DNA of 64,000 nucleotides from Ahrensia marina (GCF_001293565.1 NZ_JXMU01000016.1:1-64000); one strand, 5' to 3'. Positions 17,889-27,291 are shown, counted from the stretch's first letter. The notes: generated by a model from the sequence alone, not told the origin. A program made the numbers and translations.

Positions 17889-19961
17889 TTAGCTCTCCAT
17901 GATTTCAAAACGGCGACAGGACATTTTGCCCGCGGCACCGATACGCAAGCCGGCCATCCCTCTTTGGTGACGCTGATCAGTGGCGTTCAGTATGGTTTTA
18001 CCGTTGATAGACAAAGACAGTGCGTCGTCGATTGCGGATAATGACAATGTTAACGAAGCGTCAGGCGCGGCATCAAAGTCCGCTTTCGCCAGATAGGTCG
18101 TGCCAAAGTCCTCCGCGATAATCACCGCCTGACCATCCACAATACCGCCCGCATAATAACGCGACGTTCCGCTGGCACGCGCAACAACCAGATGATGGCT
18201 GCCGGAGATCGGTGTGATTTGTGCGCTCACGGATTGATCGGTTGCGAAATGATGACCGGTCCACAAATCCGCATCACTATCGGTTTCCCCGATAATGCAA
18301 CCGTCTTTTAATGACCACTTACCGCGATTGAATGTAAAACGGCTGATGCTGCCCCATTCTTCCGCCTCAATAGCAGGGTCGATAATTGTATGTCCCGTCC
18401 CTTCAATCCGCAGACGTTGCAGCTCTACATACATCAATGTGCGCGTATCGCCCTGCTGGCATAATTTGATACCAATCTCGTCAATAGCTTCATCGCCTTC
18501 AGGCAAAGTGAAGTTGATATCCTGCCAGTCATCGGGAAGCTCTGCCCAAATGCCAAGCTCTTCCTCAAGCCCGGACATAGCGCGCCGGATATAGGGCACA
18601 AACTTTATACTGCGCGGACCTTCTATCGGCTGTGAACCGCGCAGCGTCAGTGTTACTGACTGGCCGCTGGCTGTTACAGGTGAGAGCATTGGCCGGTAGC
18701 GGTTATCATCAAAATCGGATTCCCGATAAAACGGCTTCCAGAACACACGGCCTTTATCAGTTCCGGCCCATCTGTCGATCTGAATAGAGAGAGCATTCGC
18801 ACTCAAGCCTGGCATTGTGCGCAAACGGTGAGAACCTTCTGCGCGAATGCCATGCGATGCACCCGGCAATGAAAAATCAAAATCAATGCCGCGAAGATAA
18901 GCCAAATCGTTCCAGTTTTTCGGCACGCTGTGTCCGCTTTGCCGCAATGCGAGCACCGTCAGGTCACGGGCAAAGCTTGGCATATCGACAATGTTCATAG
19001 CGCCGGTAACAGCGGAGGTGATCAAAATATCATTGATAGGCCGGCGGTATTTGTCCCAGTCTTTTTGAATACCCTGCAAAATACCCGCGATACTGCCCGC
19101 ATTACCGGCATTACAATCGGTATCCCAGCCGCACATCGTTGTGATTTCAATCGTGCGGGGCATATCGCCCTGGCCATAAAGCAGACCAAGACAAACAACG
19201 CCCGCATTCGGGATGACATGGCAAACGCCTGTCCATTTATCGTAGCCAAAGTCCCGCTCGAGCATGGCAAAACACGAGCGCCAGTCATCAGGATGCTCCT
19301 TATGCCACGCGGTTACCGCATCAAGGACACGGGCATAGGCTGTCCCATCGTTTACATAAGAACGGGCCACATTATGCACGTCATGAATATCTGCCTGATC
19401 AAAAGCGGCGGCAGTGGCGGCGGCGACATAGGCCGCGCCTTCAAGCGCTTCGCCATCATGGGAAACACTTGCAGCAATCTTTGCCATCTTGGCAGCTTTG
19501 GCCGGAGCACCGGGATTGACCCAGCCCCAGCAATCGCTGAAAATCTGGCCGCCGATCTGCTCGGCTGAAATTATTCCGTTACGTTCAATCGAGCCGGTTT
19601 CAGGTGGCACAATGCCTGCTTGTAAATGTTCATACGCAGTTTGCTCTGTAGAAATGCCAAAGCCGCCCCACCACAACATGCCATGTCCGTCAGCAATGTA
19701 ATTAAGCCAGTTTCGTCCGGCACTTTCGGGCGTCAGCTCCCCCTCATCCCATAAAGGACGCACAAAATAGAACGGCCCGTTCGTGTCATCATCCGCCGCA
19801 AAATTCCGGTAGTCGCGCACATAGCCGGTCAACTCACCATAAGTATCGCGAATACGGTCATGGTCCCAAGCCGTTGGCTCAACAGGCGCACCCAATCGAA
19901 CCCCTGCGGCTTTTCCTATTATTCCTGCATAGATTTTTTCGCGCAGTTGATCCGGTGTCAT
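17889..19961 (-). CDS. ADP-ribosylglycohydrolase-family protein with C-terminal beta domain
   Basis: A 690-residue two-part protein. Residues 1-345 have the ADP-ribosyl-hydrolase (DraG/ARH) fold, with both metal-binding motifs: DDDTN at 57-61 and GWDTDCNAG at 278-286. Residues 380-690 are beta-rich and end in a concanavalin/LamG-like or DUF1080-like module (LSLSINGKTILN), suggesting carbohydrate binding. No signal peptide is visible, so it is probably cytoplasmic. DraG relatives split N-glycosidic bonds of ADP-ribose; those within sugar operons have no settled substrate. A ribosyl or other N-/O-glycoside brought in by the neighbouring ABC transporter is inference. It overlaps the second family member by 4 bases. 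Confidence 0.85.
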   Translation of the reverse strand: MTPDQLREKIYAGIIGKAAGVRLGAPVEPTAWDHDRIRDTYGELTGYVRDYRNFAADDDTNGPFYFVRPLWDEGELTPESAGRNWLNYIADGHGMLWWGGFGISTEQTAYEHLQAGIVPPETGSIERNGIISAEQIGGQIFSDCWGWVNPGAPAKAAKMAKIAASVSHDGEALEGAAYVAAATAAAFDQADIHDVHNVARSYVNDGTAYARVLDAVTAWHKEHPDDWRSCFAMLERDFGYDKWTGVCHVIPNAGVVCLGLLYGQGDMPRTIEITTMCGWDTDCNAGNAGSIAGILQGIQKDWDKYRRPINDILITSAVTGAMNIVDMPSFARDLTVLALRQSGHSVPKNWNDLAYLRGIDFDFSLPGASHGIRAEGSHRLRTMPGLSANALSIQIDRWAGTDKGRVFWKPFYRESDFDDNRYRPMLSPVTASGQSVTLTLRGSQPIEGPRSIKFVPYIRRAMSGLEEELGIWAELPDDWQDINFTLPEGDEAIDEIGIKLCQQGDTRTLMYVELQRLRIEGTGHTIIDPAIEAEEWGSISRFTFNRGKWSLKDGCIIGETDSDADLWTGHHFATDQSVSAQITPISGSHHLVVARASGTSRYYAGGIVDGQAVIIAEDFGTTYLAKADFDAAPDASLTLSLSAIDDALSLSINGKTILNATDQRHQRGMAGLRIGAAGKMSCRRFEIMES

Positions 19962-21166
19962 TCGGCAGCCTTTTGTGTTTGTTCATTTAGTCGGCGGCGT
20001 GTCATTGCGGTTTGCTCCGCACGCGCCATGTCTTTACTGTGAATCTGAATCACAGCTTGCGTAAACTGGTCGGACAGATGTTTCAGGTTCATCTTATTTG
20101 CAGAATCAAGCAGTGCGGCATCTTCTGCATCAATAATGGTTTCGCCATGCAAAGCGCCCAATATTGAACCGGCCATCACGCCGATGGAATCCGTATCACG
20201 ACCGGAGTTGATACCGTCTTCGACAGCCTTTTTGAAATTGCCGCCCGTCGTTATGCAAAACCCTAAGGCAAGCGGCAGTTCTTCGATCGAGAAAAGCCGT
20301 GATGGTTGGTAGGCGTGGCTGGCGCGGCCTGCCTTTTCCGGCTTATGCACAAGATCATCGCCCATAGCGGAGAATGGCGCTATACAGGATTGAAATTCGG
20401 CGGTCACTTCGTCCGCATCAGCACCCTTGCGGCGCAGATTTTCCGCTGCATCGGCAATGGCAGCGATAGCATCCCGCGTACCGTCATGGGCGTGGTCATG
20501 TGCCACGCGCACAATGTCTTCAACGGTTGTTCCCGGTATAAAAGCCTGAGCGATTGCGGCAGCTAATACACCGGCTGCTTCAAGCCCGTAGCTTTGCTGA
20601 TGTCCCATGGCAAAATTGATAGCTTCATCATAGGCCGCTGTGGGATCACCGGCATTAACGATACCGATAGGCGCGATATACATCGCCGCACCGCAGTTCA
20701 CCATATTGCCGACACCGCCCTGGCGGGGATCACAACCTGACAATTGGTGGCGCTGGAATATCCACTTTTCCGGATAGAACAACCGCTCGATCAACGGTGC
20801 CTCACGTTGTAATTCAGGCACCCAATAACGCTCCCAAGTTATTTCACGAACCATACCGTTGCCCATGTCCCAGGCATCCAGATGCCGCAACTCACGTTGG
20901 TAAATCCGCATCAAGGCAAGTGTCATCGCTGTGTCGTCTGTGACAATGCCGTTACCGCGAACACGTCCCTGCCGCGCCGCTTCGCTTTGCCCGTCACGGT
21001 GCCACTTGGTGCGCAACGATGTCACTCTGCCATAACGTTCACGGATCTGGGCCGCCGAGAGCTTTTCAACAGGTGCGCCCAAGGCGTCGCCATAGGCGAC
21101 CCCATGGACGACTGCGCGGACACGGCCCCGCAACGCGGAGCCGTTCTGATTTTCAGTCACATTCAT
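19958..21166 (-). CDS. ADP-ribosylglycohydrolase-family protein
   Basis: A second, single-domain ARH/DraG-fold protein of 402 residues. The N-terminal metal site is TDDTAM at 76-81 and the C-terminal site GRDTDSIG near residue 325, so the di-magnesium centre looks intact. The family core HGVAYGDALGAPVE is near the N-terminus. It lies between the binding-protein gene and the larger paralogue, overlapping both by 4 bases. It has no signal peptide. Two such enzymes next to a sugar transporter suggest sequential or complex-forming hydrolysis of an imported glycoside; I found nothing like a DraT ADP-ribosyltransferase here, which argues against nitrogenase-type regulation. Confidence 0.87.
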   Translation of the reverse strand: MNVTENQNGSALRGRVRAVVHGVAYGDALGAPVEKLSAAQIRERYGRVTSLRTKWHRDGQSEAARQGRVRGNGIVTDDTAMTLALMRIYQRELRHLDAWDMGNGMVREITWERYWVPELQREAPLIERLFYPEKWIFQRHQLSGCDPRQGGVGNMVNCGAAMYIAPIGIVNAGDPTAAYDEAINFAMGHQQSYGLEAAGVLAAAIAQAFIPGTTVEDIVRVAHDHAHDGTRDAIAAIADAAENLRRKGADADEVTAEFQSCIAPFSAMGDDLVHKPEKAGRASHAYQPSRLFSIEELPLALGFCITTGGNFKKAVEDGINSGRDTDSIGVMAGSILGALHGETIIDAEDAALLDSANKMNLKHLSDQFTQAVIQIHSKDMARAEQTAMTRRRLNEQTQKAAE

Positions 21167-22581
21167 TTAAGTGCCTCTCGAGCATATTCAGTCATTGCCT
21201 TACCGCCTGCATCCATCCAGCCTTGAACAAATGCGTCCCAGTCTGTTTCTGTGGAAAGCTCGCCGGACACGAACCGGAAAACGGATGTGCGGTAATAGGT
21301 TTCAGCACCGTCGACTGCCGCGGCCAATTCTGCAGGCCACACAAAGGCATTGTCCGGACGGAAATGTGTAACACCCTGATCCAAGGCTGACTGGGCCAAC
21401 GGTGAAAGCGCATTGATCGGAGGTGTATATTCTGAAGGATCGGAAATGATAAAGCGCGGATACCATGCACCGAATTTCTCGGTCGCTGTCAGCGTATCAC
21501 CCTCGCGCGTGTAATGCGTGCCTTCAAATCCGAGGCGATCAAGAAATTGACCATCAGGGCTGGCCACAAAATCAAGAAAGGCCATCACAGCTTCAGTCTG
21601 TTCGGTAGTTACCGGAATGGCAAAACCGCGGCTTTCTTTGGACACGTCCACGGCCTGCAAACCGGCTGCAGGTTCCAACAAGGTCAGTTCCGCACCGGGG
21701 TTAACCTGCGCCATTTTGGTTTCATAGATTCCGATAACCGGACCGGCTGTGCCCATCACGACACCGACTTGTCCGGTATAAAACTTATCTTCTTTGACTT
21801 CCCAGTTTGATGTCACAAATTCCGGATCAAGAATGCCATCGGCAAACAATTTTGAATACCAAGCCAGTTTCTCGCGCTCGGCATCGCTGACACGTGAGTT
21901 TATCCATTCACCGGCATCATTCTTCATCCATGTTGCTTCGACACCGAAAGCAGGGTCAAAAACAGCATCCAATTCGCTTGTATTGTTCGGCGCGATAATG
22001 CCGTATTTTACAGTTGTGTCACCGATTTCAGTACCCGGAATAGCGCGCAGCAACGCGTCCCAGCTTTCCAGATCGGTTGGCGCAGGCTTGCCTGTAGCCG
22101 CCAGCAAATCCGCCCGCATGACCGCTGCTTTGGTGCGTGGCGGGTAAACATAAAGAAGGTAAGGATAGTTTGCCAAACGCGCTTCATTGTGCGGCCACAA
22201 CGCATCTTTTAGATATGTTGTTTTCTCAATCAGCGGGTTCAGATCCTGCAAAACACCTTGCTGCGCAATTTGCTCGTCACCGCCCTGAAAATAAATCAGA
22301 TCGGGAATATCGCCGGACAGCAGCATAAGATTAAGTTTCTCGGCATATCCTTCTGATGGTAGATCAACAATTGTAATATCGATATCGTGGCCCTGACTGC
22401 GAAGGCCCTCTTCAATTCTTTCAATGTGTGCAACATCTTCCGGATTGGATGTCAGCAAATCCTTCATCACAATTCGTATATCGCCACTGGCTGCAAACGC
22501 TGCAGACGGCAATGCGGCAAGCATTGATAAGGTGGAGATCGCAGCCAGCAAAGTGCGGCGTGTTAATTTGAATTTTTGCAT
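21163..22581 (-). CDS. Carbohydrate ABC transporter binding protein (LplA/LipO-like)
   Basis: A 472-residue family 1 extracellular solute-binding protein. The N-terminus MQKFKLTRRTLLAAISTLS has twin arginines before a hydrophobic stretch ending at AAFAASGD, so Tat or Sec export is possible. The mature part shows family features such as GDIPDLIYFQGGDEQIAQQG and the Asp/Trp-rich ligand-binding surface. It partners the LplB/LplC-like permeases just upstream. The ligand is probably an oligosaccharide or glycoside; the two ADP-ribosylglycohydrolases downstream are the best clue to its nature. Confidence 0.9.
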   Translation of the reverse strand: MQKFKLTRRTLLAAISTLSMLAALPSAAFAASGDIRIVMKDLLTSNPEDVAHIERIEEGLRSQGHDIDITIVDLPSEGYAEKLNLMLLSGDIPDLIYFQGGDEQIAQQGVLQDLNPLIEKTTYLKDALWPHNEARLANYPYLLYVYPPRTKAAVMRADLLAATGKPAPTDLESWDALLRAIPGTEIGDTTVKYGIIAPNNTSELDAVFDPAFGVEATWMKNDAGEWINSRVSDAEREKLAWYSKLFADGILDPEFVTSNWEVKEDKFYTGQVGVVMGTAGPVIGIYETKMAQVNPGAELTLLEPAAGLQAVDVSKESRGFAIPVTTEQTEAVMAFLDFVASPDGQFLDRLGFEGTHYTREGDTLTATEKFGAWYPRFIISDPSEYTPPINALSPLAQSALDQGVTHFRPDNAFVWPAELAAAVDGAETYYRTSVFRFVSGELSTETDWDAFVQGWMDAGGKAMTEYAREALK

Positions 22582-22604
22582 CTTGGTTCCTCCCTTTGAT
22601 GCGG

Positions 22605-23498
22605 TTACTTAACGGCGCCGGACATGGTGCCTTTGGTGAAATAGCGAAGAATTAAAGGGTAGATCGCAAGCACCGGCAGGATGGTGAAAAGGATCATGCC
22701 TGCGCGAAACGACTTGAAATCAATCTGGCTTGCGCCGGTGTAATTGTTCATGGCCTCCAGCCCGACAATCGCGGCCTTATCGCCAACCAGAACGAACTGG
22801 CGCAGAACCACCTGCAACGGCCATTTGTCCTGATCATTGAAATAGATCATCGGGCGCAGGAAATCGTTCCAGTGATAGACGACGTAGAAAAGTGTGATTG
22901 TTGCCAGTGCCGGCTTTGCCAGTGGCAACACAACACGCCAGAAAATCTGGAACGGATTGGCGCCATCCAGTTCGGCCGCTTCAATCAGTTCATTTGGAAT
23001 TTCTTCAAAGAACCGGATGAGAATAATCAAGTACCATGCGTTCACCATTTTAAAAATGATCACCGCCGCATATTCATCCAAAAGGCCCAGCCTGCGCATG
23101 ACGAAATAATCAGGAATGATGCCCGGCTCAAAGACGATCGTCACAAGCACCAAAATGAAAATGGTTCGGCGAAAAGGCAGGTTTTTGCGCGACAGTGCCC
23201 ATGCCATTAACGCGGTACACGTCACATTGAGAACCGTTCCTGTCAGCGTAATAAAAAAGGAATTGATCAACCCGCGCTGCACGGCTGGATGATTTGCAAG
23301 CAATGTCCAAATATCAAATGATAAGCCATCGGGAATGACCGCAAGGCCGCTCATTCCCGGTGCATTGGCCGGCTCGGTTAGCGATATTGCCAGAAGGTTT
23401 AATATTGGCTGGACAGTGATCACGACCAGTGCCAGCAACACCGATACGATGATGACACTTTCCGCGCGTTCCAGACCTGTACGGTTTTGTGATGCCAT
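22605..23498 (-). CDS. Carbohydrate ABC transporter permease (LplC/YtcP-like)
   Basis: A 297-residue CUT1 permease with six predicted membrane segments. The EAA loop near residue 190 reads PNELIEAAELDGANPFQIFWRVVLPLAKPALAT (residue pattern E-A-A-x3-G-x9-P). LplC-type features include ISLTEPANAPG near the N-terminus and FTKGTMSGAVK at the end. It overlaps the previous permease at one base and is followed closely by the binding-protein gene. Confidence 0.92.
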   Translation of the reverse strand: MASQNRTGLERAESVIIVSVLLALVVITVQPILNLLAISLTEPANAPGMSGLAVIPDGLSFDIWTLLANHPAVQRGLINSFFITLTGTVLNVTCTALMAWALSRKNLPFRRTIFILVLVTIVFEPGIIPDYFVMRRLGLLDEYAAVIIFKMVNAWYLIILIRFFEEIPNELIEAAELDGANPFQIFWRVVLPLAKPALATITLFYVVYHWNDFLRPMIYFNDQDKWPLQVVLRQFVLVGDKAAIVGLEAMNNYTGASQIDFKSFRAGMILFTILPVLAIYPLILRYFTKGTMSGAVK

Positions 23499-24517
23499 TA
23501 CCAGACTCCTTTTCCGGTAAGACGTTTGGACAGAAAATGAGCACTCAGCATCATGACCATGCCAATCACGCCTTTAAACAAGCCTGCCGCGGTCGCCAGA
23601 CTGAACTGGCCACCCGTGATGCCAAGACGAAAGACGTAAGTGTCGATGATATCGATTTTGTCCTGAATGGCGTCATTGGTGAGGTTGAAAACCTGATCGA
23701 AACCGGCATTCAGAAACAGCCCGACATTTAAAATGAAAAGCGTTGCGATGGTCGGCACGATACCCGGCAAAGTGATGTGGCGCATTTTGTGCCAGCGGCT
23801 GGCACCATCCATTTCCGCAGCCTCGTAAAGCTGAGGGTCAATGGACATGATCGCGGCAAAATAAAGTAGTGAATCCCAACCGGCACTGCGCCAAGCTTCG
23901 GACCACACAAGCACCCAGCGGATAGAGCCGGAATCGGTCATATAGCCACGGCGTTCCAGACCAACCAGATCCCGCAGATCATTGATCGCACCGTCAGCAG
24001 GCGATAACGCGCCAATAAAGATGCCGGCTATCACAACCCATGACAGAAAATGTGGAAGATAAATCACCGACTGCACACTTTGGCGAAAACGGGGACTGCG
24101 CACTTCATTGATCAACAGCGCAAGCAATATTGGAAGCGGAAATACGAAAGCGATCTTCATCGCCGAGATGATCAGCGTATTCAGCAACACTTCGACAAAT
24201 GCAGGTGACGCAAAAAGCTGAACAAAATGCTTCAGGCCAACCCAGACATTCGGACCAATAATGCGTAAATCCTCAAAAGCTAACTTGGCCTCCCAGATCG
24301 GGAGATAATGGAATACCGCGAAGTAAATCAGTCCCGGAGCCATCATAAGATAATAAGGCCACCACTTTTGAAAGTTATCCTTAAATTCGGCAGTGCGCGG
24401 CTCGCGGAAATCATCCGACCAGTCTTCATTGAGCGCACTGCCTACAGCCGAAACCACCCGACTGGGAACCTTCCCATGATGCGGCGAATTTATTTTGTCA
24501 TAGGTGTGCTGCGCCAT
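23498..24517 (-). CDS. Carbohydrate ABC transporter permease (LplB/YteP-like)
   Basis: A 339-residue CUT1 permease. The first membrane segment begins only at about residue 53 (YYLMMAPGLIYFAVF), after a charged cytoplasmic leader. The EAA loop is EAAEMDGASRWHKMRHITLPGIVPT. The ATG at 24517 is 6 bases after the lacI stop, so the gene is cotranscribed with the regulator. The leader codons carry the palindrome TGGGAACCTTCCCA, identical to an operator candidate in front of lacI, so regulation may act inside this gene. Confidence 0.91.
   Translation of the reverse strand: MAQHTYDKINSPHHGKVPSRVVSAVGSALNEDWSDDFREPRTAEFKDNFQKWWPYYLMMAPGLIYFAVFHYLPIWEAKLAFEDLRIIGPNVWVGLKHFVQLFASPAFVEVLLNTLIISAMKIAFVFPLPILLALLINEVRSPRFRQSVQSVIYLPHFLSWVVIAGIFIGALSPADGAINDLRDLVGLERRGYMTDSGSIRWVLVWSEAWRSAGWDSLLYFAAIMSIDPQLYEAAEMDGASRWHKMRHITLPGIVPTIATLFILNVGLFLNAGFDQVFNLTNDAIQDKIDIIDTYVFRLGITGGQFSLATAAGLFKGVIGMVMMLSAHFLSKRLTGKGVW
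24463..24476. promoter_or_regulatory. Second LacI-type operator, inside the permease gene
   Basis: TGGGAACCTTCCCA, with 6-bp arms around a CC centre. It is the exact reverse complement of the sequence at 25608-25621. It lies 41-54 bases inside the first permease gene, downstream of lacI. Confidence 0.55.
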
Positions 24518-24523
24518 AATAGT

Positions 24524-25558
24524 TTAATCCATCAATGCCGGTTGTGGCTCGTTTACACGTGCAGGCAATGTACCGCGCTCATAAAGCGTGCAAGGTAAAG
24601 TCATGCGATCGCCCTGCCCGCCTTCAATGCGCTGCATCAGCAGGCGAAACGCTTCATCACCGATTTGCCGCGAAGGTTTAGCAACTGTGGTAAGTGCCGG
24701 CGTGGTCACCTCGCCGGCGGCAATGCCGTCGAAACCCAAAACAGCGACATCATCCGGACAGCTCAAACCTTTGTTACGTAAAGCCTGCATGGCACCAAGC
24801 GCCATCAGATCATTGGCTGCAAAAACGGCCCTTGGCACGGCATGTGTCGCCAGAATGCGTTCAAGCGCCGCGCGGCCGCCATCAACATTATACTCGCCAT
24901 TCTCGACAATAAGACCACTGCAATCAACATTACGCTTGGCAGCCCAGCGCCGCACCGCCTGCAAGAATCGCTCGCTCGCACTTCGCTCATTGTCGCCAAC
25001 AAGAAAAACAGGCAGCCCAAGCCCGCTGGATGCCAAACGATCCAAACCGAGCGCCACCCCCTGCTCAATATCACTGGACACAGACGCCATATCAGGAAAC
25101 CGGCTTGCCGAAGACCCGATAAGAACAATCGGGAGATTGAACTGTTCGATATCCTCCAGCCCGTCACGCACAGGATTTATGATTGCGCCATCAACCCGCG
25201 ACTTTACAAGTGCCTGCAAATGCTGTTTCTCGCGCACAGGATCCCAATCAGAGCTAAAAATCAAAATCGACGTGCCTTCGTTGACAGCAGCATCCTGCGC
25301 GCCGCGCGCTACATCGGCCCAAAACGGGTTAGCTATATCAGGGATCACAAGTGCCACCACGCCAGTGCGGCCGGAGCGCAAGCTACGGGCTATCTCGTTG
25401 CGCTGATAACCGGTTTCGGCGACAATCTCCGCCACTTTCTTTTTGGCATTTTCAGAAATATTCGGTGCGCCCGACAACACACGCGACACTGTACTCTTTG
25501 ACAGGCCGGATAGACGTGCGACGTCTAAAATTGTCATATTTTGCGGGCGTTTCGTCAT
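24524..25558 (-). CDS. LacI-family transcriptional regulator
   Basis: A 344-residue repressor. The N-terminal helix-turn-helix and hinge are typical (MTILDVARLSGLSKSTVSRVL, then GYQRNEIARSLRSGRTGVV), followed by a type I periplasmic-binding-like effector domain. It is the first gene of the operon that encodes the CUT1 transporter and the ADP-ribosylglycohydrolases, so it should repress that operon until a ligand related to the transported solute appears. Matching operator candidates are present both in front of and behind the gene. Confidence 0.93.
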   Translation of the reverse strand: MTKRPQNMTILDVARLSGLSKSTVSRVLSGAPNISENAKKKVAEIVAETGYQRNEIARSLRSGRTGVVALVIPDIANPFWADVARGAQDAAVNEGTSILIFSSDWDPVREKQHLQALVKSRVDGAIINPVRDGLEDIEQFNLPIVLIGSSASRFPDMASVSSDIEQGVALGLDRLASSGLGLPVFLVGDNERSASERFLQAVRRWAAKRNVDCSGLIVENGEYNVDGGRAALERILATHAVPRAVFAANDLMALGAMQALRNKGLSCPDDVAVLGFDGIAAGEVTTPALTTVAKPSRQIGDEAFRLLMQRIEGGQGDRMTLPCTLYERGTLPARVNEPQPALMD

Positions 25559-25607
25559 GTTTTTCTGAGCCCTCCCCGAACTCGATGCACCATCGTTAGC
25601 ACATCTA

Positions 25608-25621
25608 TGGGAAGGTTCCCA
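25608..25621. promoter_or_regulatory. LacI-type operator upstream of lacI
   Basis: TGGGAAGGTTCCCA, with 6-bp perfect arms and a 2-base centre, located 50-63 bases before the lacI start. The shape fits a LacI-family site. The same 14-mer occurs again in inverted orientation at 24463-24476. Confidence 0.65.
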
Positions 25622-25793
25622 GTCTTTTTTACAATTTTGTCACATTCCAATCTGCAGACGCCTCTGCGCCCTTATATTTATACCTAAATAAGAACCGGAA
25701 TTTCTAAAAAACACTGGCATCAGCCGCTGCAAAACATCGCTTCAATGAAAGCAACATCTTGCCAATTGTCATGAAAAGTCTAATGCTATTGTC

Positions 25794-27149
25794 ATGACAG
25801 ACTGGCCTCCTTTAAAATCAAGTTTGAAGCGCCCGCACTACCGTTCGCTCATGAGCGCCATCGAAACAGCGATTAATAATGGCGCTCTTAAACCCGGTGA
25901 ACGTTTACCCACACATCGTGAATTATCCTATCAATTGGGCCTTAGCGTACAGACGGTGAGCCGTGCCTATGCACGGTTGGTGGAAGCCGGACAGATTGTC
26001 GGTGAAGTCGGGCGCGGAAGCTTTGTAAGGCGCGCCGAGGGCGACGATCCGCTTCCGTTTCCATCGCAGCGTGTTATGCGCGGCACGCTTGACTTGGCAT
26101 TGCTTAGACCGGTCGTTGGCGACATTCACAAGGCCGCGATGAAAACTGCTCTTCGCAGTTTGGCAAGGGACATGCCGGAAGAGTTTCTTGCGTCATTTCG
26201 CGCTTCAACGCTTGTAAGCAGGCACACGGCCATAATGGACAATTGGCTGTCTTTGTGCGGAATAAAAAATCAGGATCAGGTTATTATCCCTACAAATGGC
26301 AACACCTCGGCGATGACAGTTGCATTGATGAGTGTTGCACGCAGCGGCGACTTGATCGTTACGGAAAAAATGGGGCACCATACCCTGCCCGCACTATGCC
26401 GAAGCTTGGGCCTGCGCCTTGCCGGACTTGAAATGGACGAACAGGGCATCATACCGGCGGCACTGGACGCCGCCTGTCAGGCCGACACTGTAAAAGCCCT
26501 GTATATCATGCCAAATACGGGCGTTACCGCCAATTTTATGAGCGAAGAAAGACGCCGCGTGCTTGTATCAGTAGCAAGACGCCACGAAATATCAATCATT
26601 GAAAATGACGGCTGGGGGCCGCTTAATATGTCCGCCGTGCCGCCTCTTGCAACCCTTGCCCCCGAACGCTGTTTCTATTTTACAAGCCTGACCAAATGTC
26701 TTGTTCCCGGCCTGCGTGTCGGCTTTCTCGTAGCCCCCAGACAAATTGCAACATTGGTCGAAGAACGGCACATGGTGACCAACTGGACGGCGACCCCTTT
26801 AATGCTGGAAATCGCTGCATTGTGGATACGCGAAGGCACGGCCCTGACGCTTTTGGAGTGGCAGAGAAACGCTTTGATGGCACGCGGCCAGATTGCACGA
26901 AATGTATTGAGTGACTTTGATATCAAGATTGCACCATCATGCCTGATGGCATGGTTGCCATGCGCAGATATCGGCTCTGAAGCACGCCTTGTCGAAGGGG
27001 CCCGCAATCTAAATATTCACATCGCGCCAGGCTCAACCTTTTCAATCGGGCCCCTTGCCTCAAAACCGGGTGCACGGATTTCACTTGGCTCAAAAAGCCC
27101 CGAAGAATTGCGTCGAGGTCTCGAAATCTTGAGCGGTCTACTCTCGTAA
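25794..27149 (+). CDS. enuR: MocR-type regulator of ectoine use, EnuR
   Basis: A 451-residue GntR/MocR chimera: a winged helix at residues 1-78 (GERLPTHRELSYQLGLSVQT) and an aminotransferase-like domain from about 100. Lys301 in YFTSLTKCLVPGLRVGF matches the lysine that holds pyridoxal phosphate in EnuR of Ruegeria. EnuR represses ectoine-import and catabolic genes, and is released when PLP reacts with ectoine breakdown products such as N-acetyl-diaminobutyrate or diaminobutyrate (established for the family). It sits directly upstream of uehABC-eutABCDE on the same strand, with repeated operator-like sequence in the 142-base gap. The identification is supported by the full locus. Confidence 0.9.
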   Translation: MTDWPPLKSSLKRPHYRSLMSAIETAINNGALKPGERLPTHRELSYQLGLSVQTVSRAYARLVEAGQIVGEVGRGSFVRRAEGDDPLPFPSQRVMRGTLDLALLRPVVGDIHKAAMKTALRSLARDMPEEFLASFRASTLVSRHTAIMDNWLSLCGIKNQDQVIIPTNGNTSAMTVALMSVARSGDLIVTEKMGHHTLPALCRSLGLRLAGLEMDEQGIIPAALDAACQADTVKALYIMPNTGVTANFMSEERRRVLVSVARRHEISIIENDGWGPLNMSAVPPLATLAPERCFYFTSLTKCLVPGLRVGFLVAPRQIATLVEERHMVTNWTATPLMLEIAALWIREGTALTLLEWQRNALMARGQIARNVLSDFDIKIAPSCLMAWLPCADIGSEARLVEGARNLNIHIAPGSTFSIGPLASKPGARISLGSKSPEELRRGLEILSGLLS

Positions 27150-27178
27150 ATAGTGACCGGCCTTACAAAATACTCACA

Positions 27179-27221
27179 TTGTAATGATTTAATATAATCA
27201 TTGACTCTACTTTGTAATGAT
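27179..27221. promoter_or_regulatory. Candidate EnuR operator and ueh promoter
   Basis: TTGTAATGAT occurs twice as a direct repeat (27179-27188 and 27212-27221, 33 bases apart). The first copy also forms an inverted repeat AATGATT-6-AATCATT (27183-27202). A perfect -10 hexamer TATAAT lies at 27193-27198, overlapping that inverted repeat, so a bound repressor would block the promoter. The start point is not known. Confidence 0.6.
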
Positions 27222-27291
27222 ATCACCTTCGCCTGAAGTGCCCTGCCTTAACGGCATGGGCTTCTTAAATTCGAAAGTGAGGAATTATTAA

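Noticed and set aside
18930-19568. 212-codon open frame opposite the larger ADP-ribosylglycohydrolase gene
   Set aside because: Antisense to an intact family protein with both metal motifs; composition is Cys/His-rich noise.
24588-25406. Long open frame (272 codons) on the plus strand opposite lacI
   Set aside because: It mirrors the reading frame of a clear LacI gene, has no domain I recognise and no ribosome-binding site; it is a codon-bias shadow.
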